NCBI GenBank assembly: GCA_017934545.1
Contig: JAGBJI010000013.1
Span: forward strand, 124,001 to 188,000
From: Bacteroidales bacterium
Lineage (GTDB): Bacteria; Bacteroidota; Bacteroidia; Bacteroidales; P3
Reading direction: 5' to 3'
Length of the DNA stretch: 64,000 nucleotides
Shown: positions 25,127-33,600 of the stretch, piece by piece
How positions within the stretch are numbered: the stretch's first letter is position 1
Layout of the letters: the number at the start of each line of letters is the position of its first letter
The notes under the pieces: generated by a model
The model's input: the letters and a program-made list of their open reading frames with translations, nothing else
Databases searched by the model: none
Told to the model about the DNA's origin: nothing
Position numbers and translations under genes: made by a program

Positions 25127-25144
25127 ACCAAAAAACATACAACC

Positions 25145-25855
25145 ATGACAAGAAAAGTTATATTTGCATTGATTTTCCTCGCAATAGGATTCGCAATAGG
25201 ATTTTGGACTGGTGCGAACAATGCACTTGCTCCGTTAGTTACAGTAGAAAAAGTGCAAGACGACGACAGTGATTCTGACCAGGATGATTATGGTTTTGAT
25301 GAAAATCAAACTAATTCTTTAGCGGTCACTTCAAAATCAGCAAAAACTACTGTCAAAAATAACAACAAGACAACCAAGGCTGAAACAAAATCAGTTGCAT
25401 CTGATAAAAAAACAGAGAAAATAGTTAAAACAAACACTACTTCTATTGAAAGTCATAAACTAACTGACGAAAAACATAAACCTGAGACAAACCTGAAAAA
25501 ATCTGAATCAGAACAAAAAGACACCGAAATTCGTACGTTTGACCCAAATGCACTGACTGTTGTTTCTTTTATTCAAGATTGGTTAGATTATGAAGCAACT
25601 CTTTCTCTTAAAAATAATACAGATAGGACTATATCGTCTTTTAAGGCTACCATTATCTATAAAGATATGCAAGGAAATATTCTTGATTACCAAGAAATCA
25701 ATCAATATATCAGTATTGCTCCTCAAATGGCAAAGAGTTTTAAGATTAAGGCCTATGGACACGATAATTCTTATGCTTATTATAAATCAAAAAAGAGTTC
25801 AAGCAACCCTGAACGAGTATTTACGATAGAATTTAAACTTAACAGTTATGAATAA
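25145..25855 (+). CDS. Membrane-anchored protein with low-complexity linker and C-terminal beta domain
   Basis: The 236-residue protein has an N-terminal membrane segment (residues 5-25), an acidic stretch (DDDSDSDQDDYG near 39-50), then a Lys/Thr/Ser-rich linker to about residue 125, and a compact C-terminal domain (roughly 135-236) with ATLSLKNNTDRTISSFKATIIYKD, a pattern reminiscent of FxLYD-type beta-sandwich domains that sit outside the membrane. It lies 18 nt after the NERD gene and 2 nt before the next one, so the three are probably cotranscribed. I do not recognise a specific function. Confidence 0.6.
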   Translation: MTRKVIFALIFLAIGFAIGFWTGANNALAPLVTVEKVQDDDSDSDQDDYGFDENQTNSLAVTSKSAKTTVKNNNKTTKAETKSVASDKKTEKIVKTNTTSIESHKLTDEKHKPETNLKKSESEQKDTEIRTFDPNALTVVSFIQDWLDYEATLSLKNNTDRTISSFKATIIYKDMQGNILDYQEINQYISIAPQMAKSFKIKAYGHDNSYAYYKSKKSSSNPERVFTIEFKLNSYE

Positions 25856-25857
25856 AG

Positions 25858-26157
25858 ATGCCGGTACTTGAAACAAAAATCGTATTTAACGAAGATTTAT
25901 TAGAAATGTTAGGAACTGTTGCTATAATTTTAGTCGGTGTAGTATTGTTTTATCTGTTATATTTTCATATTCCGATACAGATGGCACGCAACAGAGGACG
26001 CAGCAGTGCAGTTTGGGTAATTCTTTCTTTTATTTTATCTCCCGTGTGGGTATATATAATTCTTGCTGTTATAGAAGATTCGGATGAGAAAATAAAAGAA
26101 GATACGGTAAAAATGCTGCAAGAAAGAAATTATATTGCAAACAATGATAACGAATAG
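25858..26157 (+). CDS. Small membrane protein, two predicted transmembrane segments
   Basis: The 99-residue protein has two hydrophobic segments (about 17-38 and 51-71) separated by a basic loop (RNRGRSS), then a charged tail. Its ATG comes 2 nt after the preceding stop. The loop and second segment resemble small membrane proteins with an RGRS-x-x-W motif seen in other bacteria, but I cannot name a family. It is the last gene of the NERD unit. The following segment contains the repeated helicase end. Confidence 0.5.
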   Translation: MPVLETKIVFNEDLLEMLGTVAIILVGVVLFYLLYFHIPIQMARNRGRSSAVWVILSFILSPVWVYIILAVIEDSDEKIKEDTVKMLQERNYIANNDNE

Positions 26158-26222
26158 TAATGTTTTTTACTCTTTGTTATTGTTGTTTGCGGTTGGAGAG
26201 AAATAGTGTTTACTTGTAATCA

Positions 26223-26294
26223 TATACTGCCGTTACCCGAACCAAAGAAAAACTGTTCCTTGTCAACTTTTCAGAGGATTTTTTCAAGAAATAA
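26223..26294 (+). pseudogene. Duplicate of the 3' end of the RecD-like helicase gene
   Basis: These 72 bp match 23692-23763 at 69 positions. They encode the final 23 residues and stop codon of the helicase with one replacement (YTAVTRAKEK becomes YTAVTRTKEK) and one silent change. There is no upstream helicase sequence, so this is a remnant of a second copy or one end of a direct repeat enclosing the intervening 2.5 kb. The next 110 bp (26295-26400) have GCAA and GCC motifs spaced about 21-23 bp apart but no clear array. Confidence 0.85.
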
Positions 26295-26405
26295 AACGGT
26301 TGAATGCAGAAAAACCGCCGAAATCTGCAATGATTTTGCGACAATTTCCGCAATAAAAAACAGCCAAAATCCGCAAAAATTTTCCGCCTTTTTCCTCAAT
26401 TTATT

Positions 26406-26435
26406 TTGTAAGTTCATTAATTTAAAATAATTTTG
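26406..26435 (+). promoter_or_regulatory. Promoter of the DUF4143 ATPase gene
   Basis: TTG (26406-26408), exactly 19 nt, TAATTTTG (26428-26435): full match to the Bacteroidota promoter. The predicted start site near 26442 excludes a translation start at the TTG at 26440. Confidence 0.75.
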
Positions 26436-26457
26436 CAATTTGAAAGAAGTTAAAATT

Positions 26458-27726
26458 ATGGAAGAACAAAATTATATTTACAGAATAGGTGACAGATTGT
26501 TGGAAGAACAGATGCAATCTTCAGGTGCAGTGCTTATAGAGGGTGCTAAATGGTGCGGAAAGACAAGTACGGGCAAACATTTGGCAAAAAGTATTCTTTA
26601 TATGCAAAACCCTGACGAGTTTCAGGCAAATATGCGTATTGCGGAGTCAAAACCGTCATTGCTTTTGCGTGGAGAAAATCCCAGATTGATAGATGAATGG
26701 CAGATGGCACCTGTTCTTTGGGATGCAGTAAGGTTTGAAGTTGATAAACGCGGAGGAAAATTCGGACAGTTCATACTTACGGGTTCTGCCGTGCCTAAAG
26801 ACAACGAAACAATGCACACGGGAACGGGCAGAATATCAAGAATATTACTGCGTCCTATGACTTTGTTTGAATCAAAAGAATCTAACGGCGATGTTTCGTT
26901 GAAATCATTGTTTGACGGCAACACCGAGATAGAATCTTTCAGCACTTTAACAATAGAAGATATAGCACACGTAATTTGCAGAGGCGGTTGGCCGGCGGCA
27001 GTTGTACAAAAAGCAAGAAATTATAAGGTTGCGGAAAATTATGTTGAGGCTGTAATCAATATGGATGTGCATAGGGTGGACGGCGTTGAGAAAAATCCGC
27101 AACGGGTACGTATGTTGATGAAATCATTATCACGCAATATTTCGACCCTTGCCACATTAAAAACTATTCAAGAAGATGTTCAAGCCAACGATATTGCTAT
27201 TTCGGAAAACACACTGAACTCTTATTTGAATGCATTGCGGAGAATATTTGTTGTAGAGGACATTCCCGCTTGGCAACCCTCACTTCGCTCCAAGACTGCT
27301 ATAAGAACTTCAGCCAAAAGGCAGTTTGTTGACCCTTCGATTGCAACTGCCGTTTTGAAAGCCAAGCCTGACGGACTTTTAAAGGACTTTGAGTTGTTCG
27401 GATTCTTGTTTGAAAGCCTTTGCACGCGGGATATACGCGTTTATTCGCAGGCTAACGACGGAGAAGTCTTGCATTACAGAGACAAAAACGGGCTTGAAAG
27501 CGACCTTATTATAAGATTGAATGACGGAAGATGGGCTGCGATAGAAGTAAAGATGGGAAATAAGCAGGTAGAGCAAGCATCCAAAAACCTGATTAAGCTG
27601 AAAAGCAAAGTGGATACGGATAAAATTGGAGAGCCTTCGTTTCTTATGGTGATAACTGCAGGACAGTATGCTTACAAAGATAAAAACGGCGTGCTGATTT
27701 GCCCGATAGGTTGCTTGAAAGATTGA
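26458..27726 (+). CDS. AAA-family ATPase with DUF4143 C-terminal domain
   Basis: From ATG at 26458 the protein has 422 residues. An N-terminal AAA_14 ATPase domain has Walker A EGAKWCGKTS near 27-36 and Walker B-like RLIDEWQ near 74-80; FILTGSA near 103-109 is the sensor 1 region. The C-terminal part (roughly 195-420) is DUF4143, ending in a nuclease-like EVKMG segment near 361-366 that resembles restriction-endonuclease-fold motifs. This family is common and variable in Bacteroidota and archaea; function is unknown, with links to mobile or defence contexts suggested. It stands alone with its own promoter. Confidence 0.85.
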   Translation: MEEQNYIYRIGDRLLEEQMQSSGAVLIEGAKWCGKTSTGKHLAKSILYMQNPDEFQANMRIAESKPSLLLRGENPRLIDEWQMAPVLWDAVRFEVDKRGGKFGQFILTGSAVPKDNETMHTGTGRISRILLRPMTLFESKESNGDVSLKSLFDGNTEIESFSTLTIEDIAHVICRGGWPAAVVQKARNYKVAENYVEAVINMDVHRVDGVEKNPQRVRMLMKSLSRNISTLATLKTIQEDVQANDIAISENTLNSYLNALRRIFVVEDIPAWQPSLRSKTAIRTSAKRQFVDPSIATAVLKAKPDGLLKDFELFGFLFESLCTRDIRVYSQANDGEVLHYRDKNGLESDLIIRLNDGRWAAIEVKMGNKQVEQASKNLIKLKSKVDTDKIGEPSFLMVITAGQYAYKDKNGVLICPIGCLKD

Positions 27727-27885
27727 TTTGTTAGGATTGGTTTGTGCAACCATGCGTGTTTTTCCCTCCTTTTTTTGTCCTATATATAATAAGGAAGAGG
27801 TAATAACAAAATACATATGATTAAAAGTTACTGTTTTTGGAATTAAAAACAGTGTAGGCGGGATTTATTTCTGAAAAGAAAAGTT

Positions 27886-27968
27886 TGCAAAACCGTTTTA
27901 CTTTGCTTGCAAGACGGTTTTGCAAGGTCTGCAAAACGGTTTTGCAACTGTTGTAAAACCGTCTTGCA
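27886..27968. repeat. Tandem palindromic array, TGCAAAAC type, 22-bp period
   Basis: Four 17-bp units begin at 27886, 27908, 27930 and 27952, exactly 22 bp apart. The third is a perfect palindrome, TGCAAAACGGTTTTGCA; the second and fourth have one changed pair, and the first has a weak right half. Spacers are 5 bp. No mirrored half-sites are evident outside the array. It lies in the 460-bp gap between the DUF4143 gene and the transport operon; the rest of that gap is AT-rich apart from the operon promoter. Confidence 0.9.
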
Positions 27969-28182
27969 GAAATTTTTTTCTGAAAACAATTGAGTTTTGT
28001 TTCGTTTTGCGGTTGTGAAACGGAAAAGAGCGTTGTTTTTTTGCGGGTGTTGTGTTTTTAAATGCGGAATTGATATTTTTAAACTCGTTTTTATTTGTCT
28101 TGTTTTCAGTGCTTTGTGCCGCAGGAATAAAAATTTTTTTATTTTTTTAACAAAATATTAGGTCGGTATTAGGAAATAGTTG

Positions 28183-28212
28183 TAATTTTGCAGCGTATTA
28201 GTATACTAATAC
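28183..28212 (+). promoter_or_regulatory. Promoter -7 element and overlapping 18-bp palindromic operator of the transport operon
   Basis: TAATTTTG (28183-28190) matches TAnnTTTG. The expected start site falls within GTATTAGTATACTAATAC (28195-28212), a perfect 18-bp palindrome with the GT...AC ends typical of GntR-family operators. The operon's last gene is a YtrA-type GntR regulator (33235), so binding by that protein is likely. A repressor here would block transcription at the start. Confidence 0.65.
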
Positions 28213-28265
28213 ATCATAACGAAAAACGTATTTTATTAATAAACATGAAAATAAACAGAAACGAA

Positions 28266-30752
28266 ATGAAAACAACAATGAAACAAACGGTGGCATTGGC
28301 CTTTGCAATCCTTGTTTGCGTGGTTTCGCAGGCACAGACCTACAAAATATCGGGGCGTGTTGCCGATGCACAGTCGCAACAGGAAGTTCCGTATGCAAAC
28401 ATAATGATTGTCAGCGACACATCTGCACAATCCAAGTTGATAAACGGCGTAACTGCCACGCAGGACGGCACGTTTACCATTGAAACCAAGACAAAGAAAA
28501 CTTTTATGAAAGTAAACTCTTTGGGTTATAAGGACAATGTCTTTGCCGTGGATGCGGATAAATACGCCAAAACCAACAATCAAATCAACATAGGCACGGT
28601 TTATTTGGATGTGGACGCCCGGATGCTGGGCGGGGTTGACATTGTGGCTAAACAAACCCGCATTGAGATGGACAACGACAAGATAGTGATGAACGTTGAC
28701 GAGGGTGTGACGGCTACAAGTGCCAATGTGTTTGAGATGTTGCGTAAAGTGCCGGGCGTAGTTATTGACAAAGACGAGAACATAAGCCTGCAAGGACAAA
28801 GCGGAGTGTTGTTCCAATTTGACGGACGCGACATACGCATACCTTACGAAGCCATGAAATCCATTTTGAAAGGCATGTCGCCGGGCGACGTTGCCAAGAT
28901 AGAAACCATAACCAACCCTTCGTCAAAGTACGAAGCCGAAGGAACGGCGGGAATCATCAACATAATCATGGCAAAAGAACAGACGGAAGGTTTTTCGGGC
29001 AGTTTGTCGTCGTGGAACGGGGTGAACAAAGATTTTAAATCGTTTGACAATATATCCCTTTCGTATGTTACGCCCAAATGGACCGTAACGGCGGGCGGCG
29101 GAATAGGGTATATGGACAACCGCAACACCATGCAGATGGACCAATGGTTGTACGGCAGCGGCACGGACACCACTTGGATGCACCAAGACGAATACACAAT
29201 GAAGCACAAGTTCCGTTCGTACAACGCAAGTCTGTCGGCGGATTACAAAATAGACGACAACAATTCCGTAGGTGCTATGTTTAATTACAGCGGACATAAA
29301 ATGCCCGAATTCAAACAAGACGCCCAACTTATGAAAGTATATCAAAACGATTGGACAAGTCCGTTGTTTTCTTATGCAATCAACAGCAAACAAAACAATA
29401 AGTCGGACAATTTTATGGCAAGCGTGTATTACAACCATAAGTTTGACACCTTGGGCGGACAGTATTCGGTTTCGTTTGATTTCAACCGCAATTCTTCGTA
29501 CGATAAATCAACAAATATCACCGATTATTTTGCAGGGGATTTTATTACGAAGACCGATTCCGAAAATCTTTTCAACGATGCCGATAACGGATACAGTTCC
29601 TATGCTTTTAAATTTGACGTCAACCACCCTGTAAACAAAAACATGTCGTTTGAATACGGAGTGAAAAGCCGTTTGGCAGCCGTTGACAACGATTTTATGG
29701 CATATAAAGACGGCAGTTTGGACAATAACCGCACCAATCACTTGAAGTACAAGGAGAATGTCAACGCCGCTTATGTCAGTTTTGCAAACCGTTTCAACCA
29801 AAAGTTTTCCGCACGGGCGGGACTGCGTTTTGAACACACTTATACCTCAATTGAGCAAAAGGCGACGGGGGATAAACACGATGACAACTATTTTGATTTG
29901 TTTCCGAACATAAACCTCAACTATAAAGTGGGAAGCATGGACAACCTTTCGTTGACCTATTCTTACAGAATATCACGCCCTGATTACAACTCGTTGAACC
30001 CGTTTGTTGTCAAGCAGTCCGATTACAACTATACGGCGGGCAATCCGCTTTTGGAGCCTGAATACACTCACAAGGTGGACATCAACTACGCTTGGCACTA
30101 CATTGTCTTTCTTCGGGCGGGATACGGCTACACCGACAACTCAATCAACCAAGTCATACTCACGCAAAACTCTCCTCTACGCACAACGCAGCAGCCTTTT
30201 AACATAGGCTACGAGCAGGATTTCTCATTGAGTTTGTCGTCAATGTTGCCTTTAGGACCGTTGGAGTGGACTCTGTGGTTGCAGGGTGCGTGGCAACAGA
30301 TGAAAGCCGACGATGAACTGTTGCAGACAGACATCAAAAAGTTTTCTTTTATGACTTGGCAGTCGTTGGCTGTGGATTTTTTGTGGCAAAGCAAGCTTTC
30401 GTTGTCGTGTTTCTACTCTACGGGCGGCGTACAGATGGGCGGAGAATACTCCGACATGCTTATGCTTTCGGCAAGCGTATCAAAAGATTTTTTGAAAAAA
30501 GCTTTGAAAGTATCCGTCGGCGTAGACCAGTTCCCAAAACGCAACTTTGAAATCTCAACACATTACAATAATTACAAAATGGAGGGAAATATGTGTTGGC
30601 AAAGGCCGCAATTTACGGTCAATGTGTCGTACAATTTCGGTAAATCGGCAAACAACAACACTCTGAAGAAATTGCAAAGCGACGATATGGACGACAGAAA
30701 AAGCGGAGAGAGCAACGTAGGCGGCGGACAAGGCACTCCGATGGGCAGATAA
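28266..30752 (+). CDS. TonB-receptor-like outer-membrane barrel protein with carboxypeptidase-like N-terminal domain
   Basis: From ATG at 28266 the protein has 828 residues; an in-frame ATG at 28245 is also possible. A signal peptide ends near VVSQAQ. A CarboxypepD_reg-like beta domain (roughly 25-110) precedes a plug-like segment (about 120-225, including MLRKVPGVVIDKD) and a barrel (OMP_b-brl_3-like) to the end, with strand motifs such as YRISRPDYNSLNPF. It resembles TonB-dependent receptors but has no clear TonB box. It leads an operon with an ABC transporter and regulator, so the cargo is probably a toxic peptide or lipid-like compound; this is inference. Confidence 0.8.
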   Translation: MKTTMKQTVALAFAILVCVVSQAQTYKISGRVADAQSQQEVPYANIMIVSDTSAQSKLINGVTATQDGTFTIETKTKKTFMKVNSLGYKDNVFAVDADKYAKTNNQINIGTVYLDVDARMLGGVDIVAKQTRIEMDNDKIVMNVDEGVTATSANVFEMLRKVPGVVIDKDENISLQGQSGVLFQFDGRDIRIPYEAMKSILKGMSPGDVAKIETITNPSSKYEAEGTAGIINIIMAKEQTEGFSGSLSSWNGVNKDFKSFDNISLSYVTPKWTVTAGGGIGYMDNRNTMQMDQWLYGSGTDTTWMHQDEYTMKHKFRSYNASLSADYKIDDNNSVGAMFNYSGHKMPEFKQDAQLMKVYQNDWTSPLFSYAINSKQNNKSDNFMASVYYNHKFDTLGGQYSVSFDFNRNSSYDKSTNITDYFAGDFITKTDSENLFNDADNGYSSYAFKFDVNHPVNKNMSFEYGVKSRLAAVDNDFMAYKDGSLDNNRTNHLKYKENVNAAYVSFANRFNQKFSARAGLRFEHTYTSIEQKATGDKHDDNYFDLFPNINLNYKVGSMDNLSLTYSYRISRPDYNSLNPFVVKQSDYNYTAGNPLLEPEYTHKVDINYAWHYIVFLRAGYGYTDNSINQVILTQNSPLRTTQQPFNIGYEQDFSLSLSSMLPLGPLEWTLWLQGAWQQMKADDELLQTDIKKFSFMTWQSLAVDFLWQSKLSLSCFYSTGGVQMGGEYSDMLMLSASVSKDFLKKALKVSVGVDQFPKRNFEISTHYNNYKMEGNMCWQRPQFTVNVSYNFGKSANNNTLKKLQSDDMDDRKSGESNVGGGQGTPMGR

Positions 30753-30791
30753 GCGAAAAAAGTATTAACGGAATATAAAAACAAAACAGTT

Positions 30792-31634
30792 ATGATAGAG
30801 ATAAAAAATTTGAAGTTTCATTACAAAAGAAACAAAACAATATTGCAGGACATCAACCTGCAATTGCAGGAAGGTAAAATAACGGGATTGTTGGGCAAAA
30901 ACGGCGTAGGCAAATCCACGCTTCTGCATCTGACGGCGGGATTGCAGTTCCCAATTGAGGGAAGCATAACTTTGGACGGACAGATGCCGCAAAAGCGTAC
31001 GGCCGATGTGCTTAAGAATTTGTTCTTACTGTCGGAAGAAGTACCCGAAACTACAATGACGATAGCCAAGTTCGTAAAGATTAATTCAGTGTTTTATCCT
31101 AAATTTTCGCATGAAGATTTCAAAACATACATGTCAGAATTTGAGGTAACTGATTTCGCACAGAGGATAGACAAGCTAAGTTTCGGTACACGCAAGAAGG
31201 TTTTCATCGCCTTCGCATTGGCTTGCAACACCAAGTATCTGCTTATGGACGAACCGACAAACGGTTTGGACATTCCGAGCAAGGCTTCGTTCAGAAAGAT
31301 ATTGCGGTTGGCTATGATGGCGGATAAGTTGGCGGTGATAAGTACTCATCAGGCGAGAGATTTGCAAAACATTCTTGACTCCATAGTAATATTGGACGAC
31401 ACACACCTGCTGTTGAATGCGGACGATTGGCAGATAACCGAAAAGCTTTGCTTCGGCATTGCAACGGGACTGGAAAACGAAGACGATATTCTATATTCCG
31501 AGCCGACCGTTGCGGGCAATCAGATAGTAAAAGTAAACAAAGACGCCGTACAAAGCAATTTGGATGTGGAACTGCTGTTCAACGCAGCGTTCAACCGCAA
31601 AGATAAGTTCAAAGAATTGTTTAATATCAAATAG
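30792..31634 (+). CDS. ABC transporter ATP-binding protein (YtrB-like)
   Basis: The 280-residue ATPase has Walker A GKNGVGKST near 34-42, a degenerate signature LSFGTRKK near 128-135 in place of LSGGQ, Walker B YLLMDEPTNGLD near 148-159 and the switch histidine in STHQARD near 178-184. It powers the permeases encoded directly downstream (10 and 3 nt gaps after start adjustment). The receptor gene precedes it by 39 nt. Order and the terminal GntR regulator recall the ytr/bcrA-type antibiotic-response transporters. Substrate unknown. Confidence 0.9.
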   Translation: MIEIKNLKFHYKRNKTILQDINLQLQEGKITGLLGKNGVGKSTLLHLTAGLQFPIEGSITLDGQMPQKRTADVLKNLFLLSEEVPETTMTIAKFVKINSVFYPKFSHEDFKTYMSEFEVTDFAQRIDKLSFGTRKKVFIAFALACNTKYLLMDEPTNGLDIPSKASFRKILRLAMMADKLAVISTHQARDLQNILDSIVILDDTHLLLNADDWQITEKLCFGIATGLENEDDILYSEPTVAGNQIVKVNKDAVQSNLDVELLFNAAFNRKDKFKELFNIK

Positions 31635-31644
31635 CAAACGCCGT

Positions 31645-32382
31645 ATGAATTCATTTAAACGGATACTTATGCTGACCAAACGCAATATAGCCGTTCCTTT
31701 GGCTATACCTTACGAAGGAGTGTTCGGAAAGCGGGCGTATCAAACCTCTGCAACGAAGACGGCGTTGTGGTTGCCGTTGTTTGCATTGTTTATGGGCGTG
31801 ATTAATTTCTCACCTTTGGGCTATAACAACAGAATTGAAAGCGGCATATTGTACGGATTGGCTCTTGCAATTATGTATCCCTTTGTTTTGATGCGGGAAT
31901 ACTGCAAACAACGCAACAGACAAACCGCTTTGTTGTTGCCCGCAGACAATTGGGAGAAGTTTGCTTCCATTGCAATGATAAGTCTTGTCATCGTTCCCGT
32001 GTATTGCATAGTTTCGGGGGGATTGTGCTTTTATGCGGGCATGATTTTGGGCAGTGCATTGTCGGGCGTCGGTTTTCAAACCTCGTACGATTGGTCTTCG
32101 GCGTGGGCTTTGCTTCAGCCGTCGGGCATATCGGTATTGTTGATGGCTGTTTCGCTCGGGTTGTTTTTGTCTTTGATGATAAAAAACGAAGTAGTGCAGG
32201 CCGTAACCGCATTCTTGGTCTTGGCAGTGTTCACCATGCTGTTTGCAGGTATCAATGCTGTTATGCACGCAGGCCGTTTGCAATGGTTTACGGGCAATTG
32301 GGCTGTGTATTTGGTTTATCCGCTGATAACCTTGGGGCTTTTGGCGGGAGCGTATGTTAAATTAAAAAAAGAAAGGGCTTAA
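31645..32382 (+). CDS. ABC transporter permease, first of two
   Basis: From ATG at 31645 the protein has 245 residues and about six hydrophobic segments (for example LWLPLFALFMGVINF near 35-49 and ALAIMYPFVLM). The frame is open further upstream but overlaps the ATPase gene, so the ATG 10 nt after that gene's stop is preferred. It has ABC-2-type character without strong signatures. It ends 3 nt before the second permease ATG, so coupling is likely. It presumably forms a heterodimer with that protein. Confidence 0.75.
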   Translation: MNSFKRILMLTKRNIAVPLAIPYEGVFGKRAYQTSATKTALWLPLFALFMGVINFSPLGYNNRIESGILYGLALAIMYPFVLMREYCKQRNRQTALLLPADNWEKFASIAMISLVIVPVYCIVSGGLCFYAGMILGSALSGVGFQTSYDWSSAWALLQPSGISVLLMAVSLGLFLSLMIKNEVVQAVTAFLVLAVFTMLFAGINAVMHAGRLQWFTGNWAVYLVYPLITLGLLAGAYVKLKKERA

Positions 32383-32385
32383 TTT

Positions 32386-33228
32386 ATGGAATTCAATTTA
32401 CAAAGAGCGGTCAACGTATTGACCAGAAAATTTTATACAAACAGTAAATCTTTGCTTATTTTTGCGGCAATATTCTTCTTGGTTATGGCGGTTATGCACT
32501 TTGTGGGCTGTATGCTTAACGCAGGGTTTATTCCTACGGGCAAAAGATTGGGATTGAATGTATGGTCGGACATGGTTTGCATAATCATAGCTGCGGGTAT
32601 ATTTCCTTTTATTGAACTTACACAGAAAAACAATGCGGTCTTTGAACTGTTGTATCCCGCTTCACGCTTGGAAAAATTCCTTACCGAGTTTTTAACCGCC
32701 TTTGTGCTTATGCCCGTATGTGTTTTTGTTATTGACATAGTATCACTGTATGCAGGTACGTTGGCTTTTAAGATTTATTTGGCGTCAAAAGGCTTTTCGT
32801 TTATGCTGCCCGAGTTCAAATATATCTTCAAAGGCCTTGGCGGATGGGGATTTAACGACTTGCTGTTCGTCTTCGGGGCTGCCGTAGTGTCGTTCTGGGG
32901 AGCGGTGATGTTTAAAAAATTCCGCATAATGAAGACTTGGGTTCTTGCAGGGTTTTTGTTTATGGTTGTATGCGTAATCTTTGCCGTAGCCATGTACTTT
33001 AACTACAAGGCAACGGGTCATTGGTTTCCGTATAGCTACTCAACAAACGGATATTTCAACGAAGCAACGGCACAAATGGTCTATAAAACGGAAGTATATT
33101 ACAAAGGACAAAAGTTGGACTATGTTCCGTGGTTTTTCAAAGAGATTTTCTATCGGTGTTTGGGCATAGCGTTTACTTTGGGCATGTTTGTGTGGACATG
33201 TATACGCTTTAAAAAAGAAAGGGCATAG
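32386..33228 (+). CDS. ABC transporter permease, second of two
   Basis: The 280-residue protein has about six membrane segments, including LLIFAAIFFLVMAVMHFVG near 23-41 and GFLFMVVCVIFAVAMYF near 189-205. It has no enzymatic motif. It shares position and general pattern with the preceding gene, as expected for a two-permease ABC exporter. The stop codon is 6 nt before the GntR regulator. Confidence 0.75.
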   Translation: MEFNLQRAVNVLTRKFYTNSKSLLIFAAIFFLVMAVMHFVGCMLNAGFIPTGKRLGLNVWSDMVCIIIAAGIFPFIELTQKNNAVFELLYPASRLEKFLTEFLTAFVLMPVCVFVIDIVSLYAGTLAFKIYLASKGFSFMLPEFKYIFKGLGGWGFNDLLFVFGAAVVSFWGAVMFKKFRIMKTWVLAGFLFMVVCVIFAVAMYFNYKATGHWFPYSYSTNGYFNEATAQMVYKTEVYYKGQKLDYVPWFFKEIFYRCLGIAFTLGMFVWTCIRFKKERA

Positions 33229-33234
33229 CGAGTT

Positions 33235-33588
33235 ATGATTACCGATACTAACACGCCTATATTCATTCAACTGTGCAACACCGTCAAAGAGCAGATATTG
33301 GACGGCAAACTCAAAGCCGACGAACGTATACCGTCGGTACGTGAGATTGCGGCAACGTACGAAGTCAACAACAATACGGCTATGCGTAGCGTTGAGTTGC
33401 TCGGCAGCGAGGGAATAATATACCAAAAACGCGGTGTGGGCTATTTTGTCAGCCAACAAGCCTTTGATATAATCAAAAACCAAAAACAAGCGGATTTCCT
33501 TAACGCCGTGCTTCCGCAGGTACGCAAAACGGTGCTGCAGTTGGGCATAAAACCCGAAGAATTTTTACAAATGGTTTATTCTGAATAA
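33235..33588 (+). CDS. GntR-family regulator, YtrA subfamily
   Basis: The 117-residue protein has the short YtrA layout: a GntR winged helix (roughly 10-75, with DERIPSVREIAATYEVNNNTAMRSVELL near 30-57) and only a small helical dimerisation tail. YtrA-type regulators repress their own ABC-transporter operon until a cell-envelope antibiotic or other ligand appears. It is the last gene of the transport operon and probably acts at the palindrome at 28195-28212. The ligand site, if any, is not visible. Confidence 0.88.
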   Translation: MITDTNTPIFIQLCNTVKEQILDGKLKADERIPSVREIAATYEVNNNTAMRSVELLGSEGIIYQKRGVGYFVSQQAFDIIKNQKQADFLNAVLPQVRKTVLQLGIKPEEFLQMVYSE

Positions 33589-33600
33589 GGCATTTTTGTT

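Noticed and set aside
27886..27968. Plasmid iteron origin
   Set aside because: No replication initiator gene and a chromosomal neighbourhood; kept as an array finding instead.
28009..28070. Possible array of GCGG at about 21 bp downstream of the TGCAAAAC array
   Set aside because: Spacings are 34 and 21 bp and there is no mirrored part.
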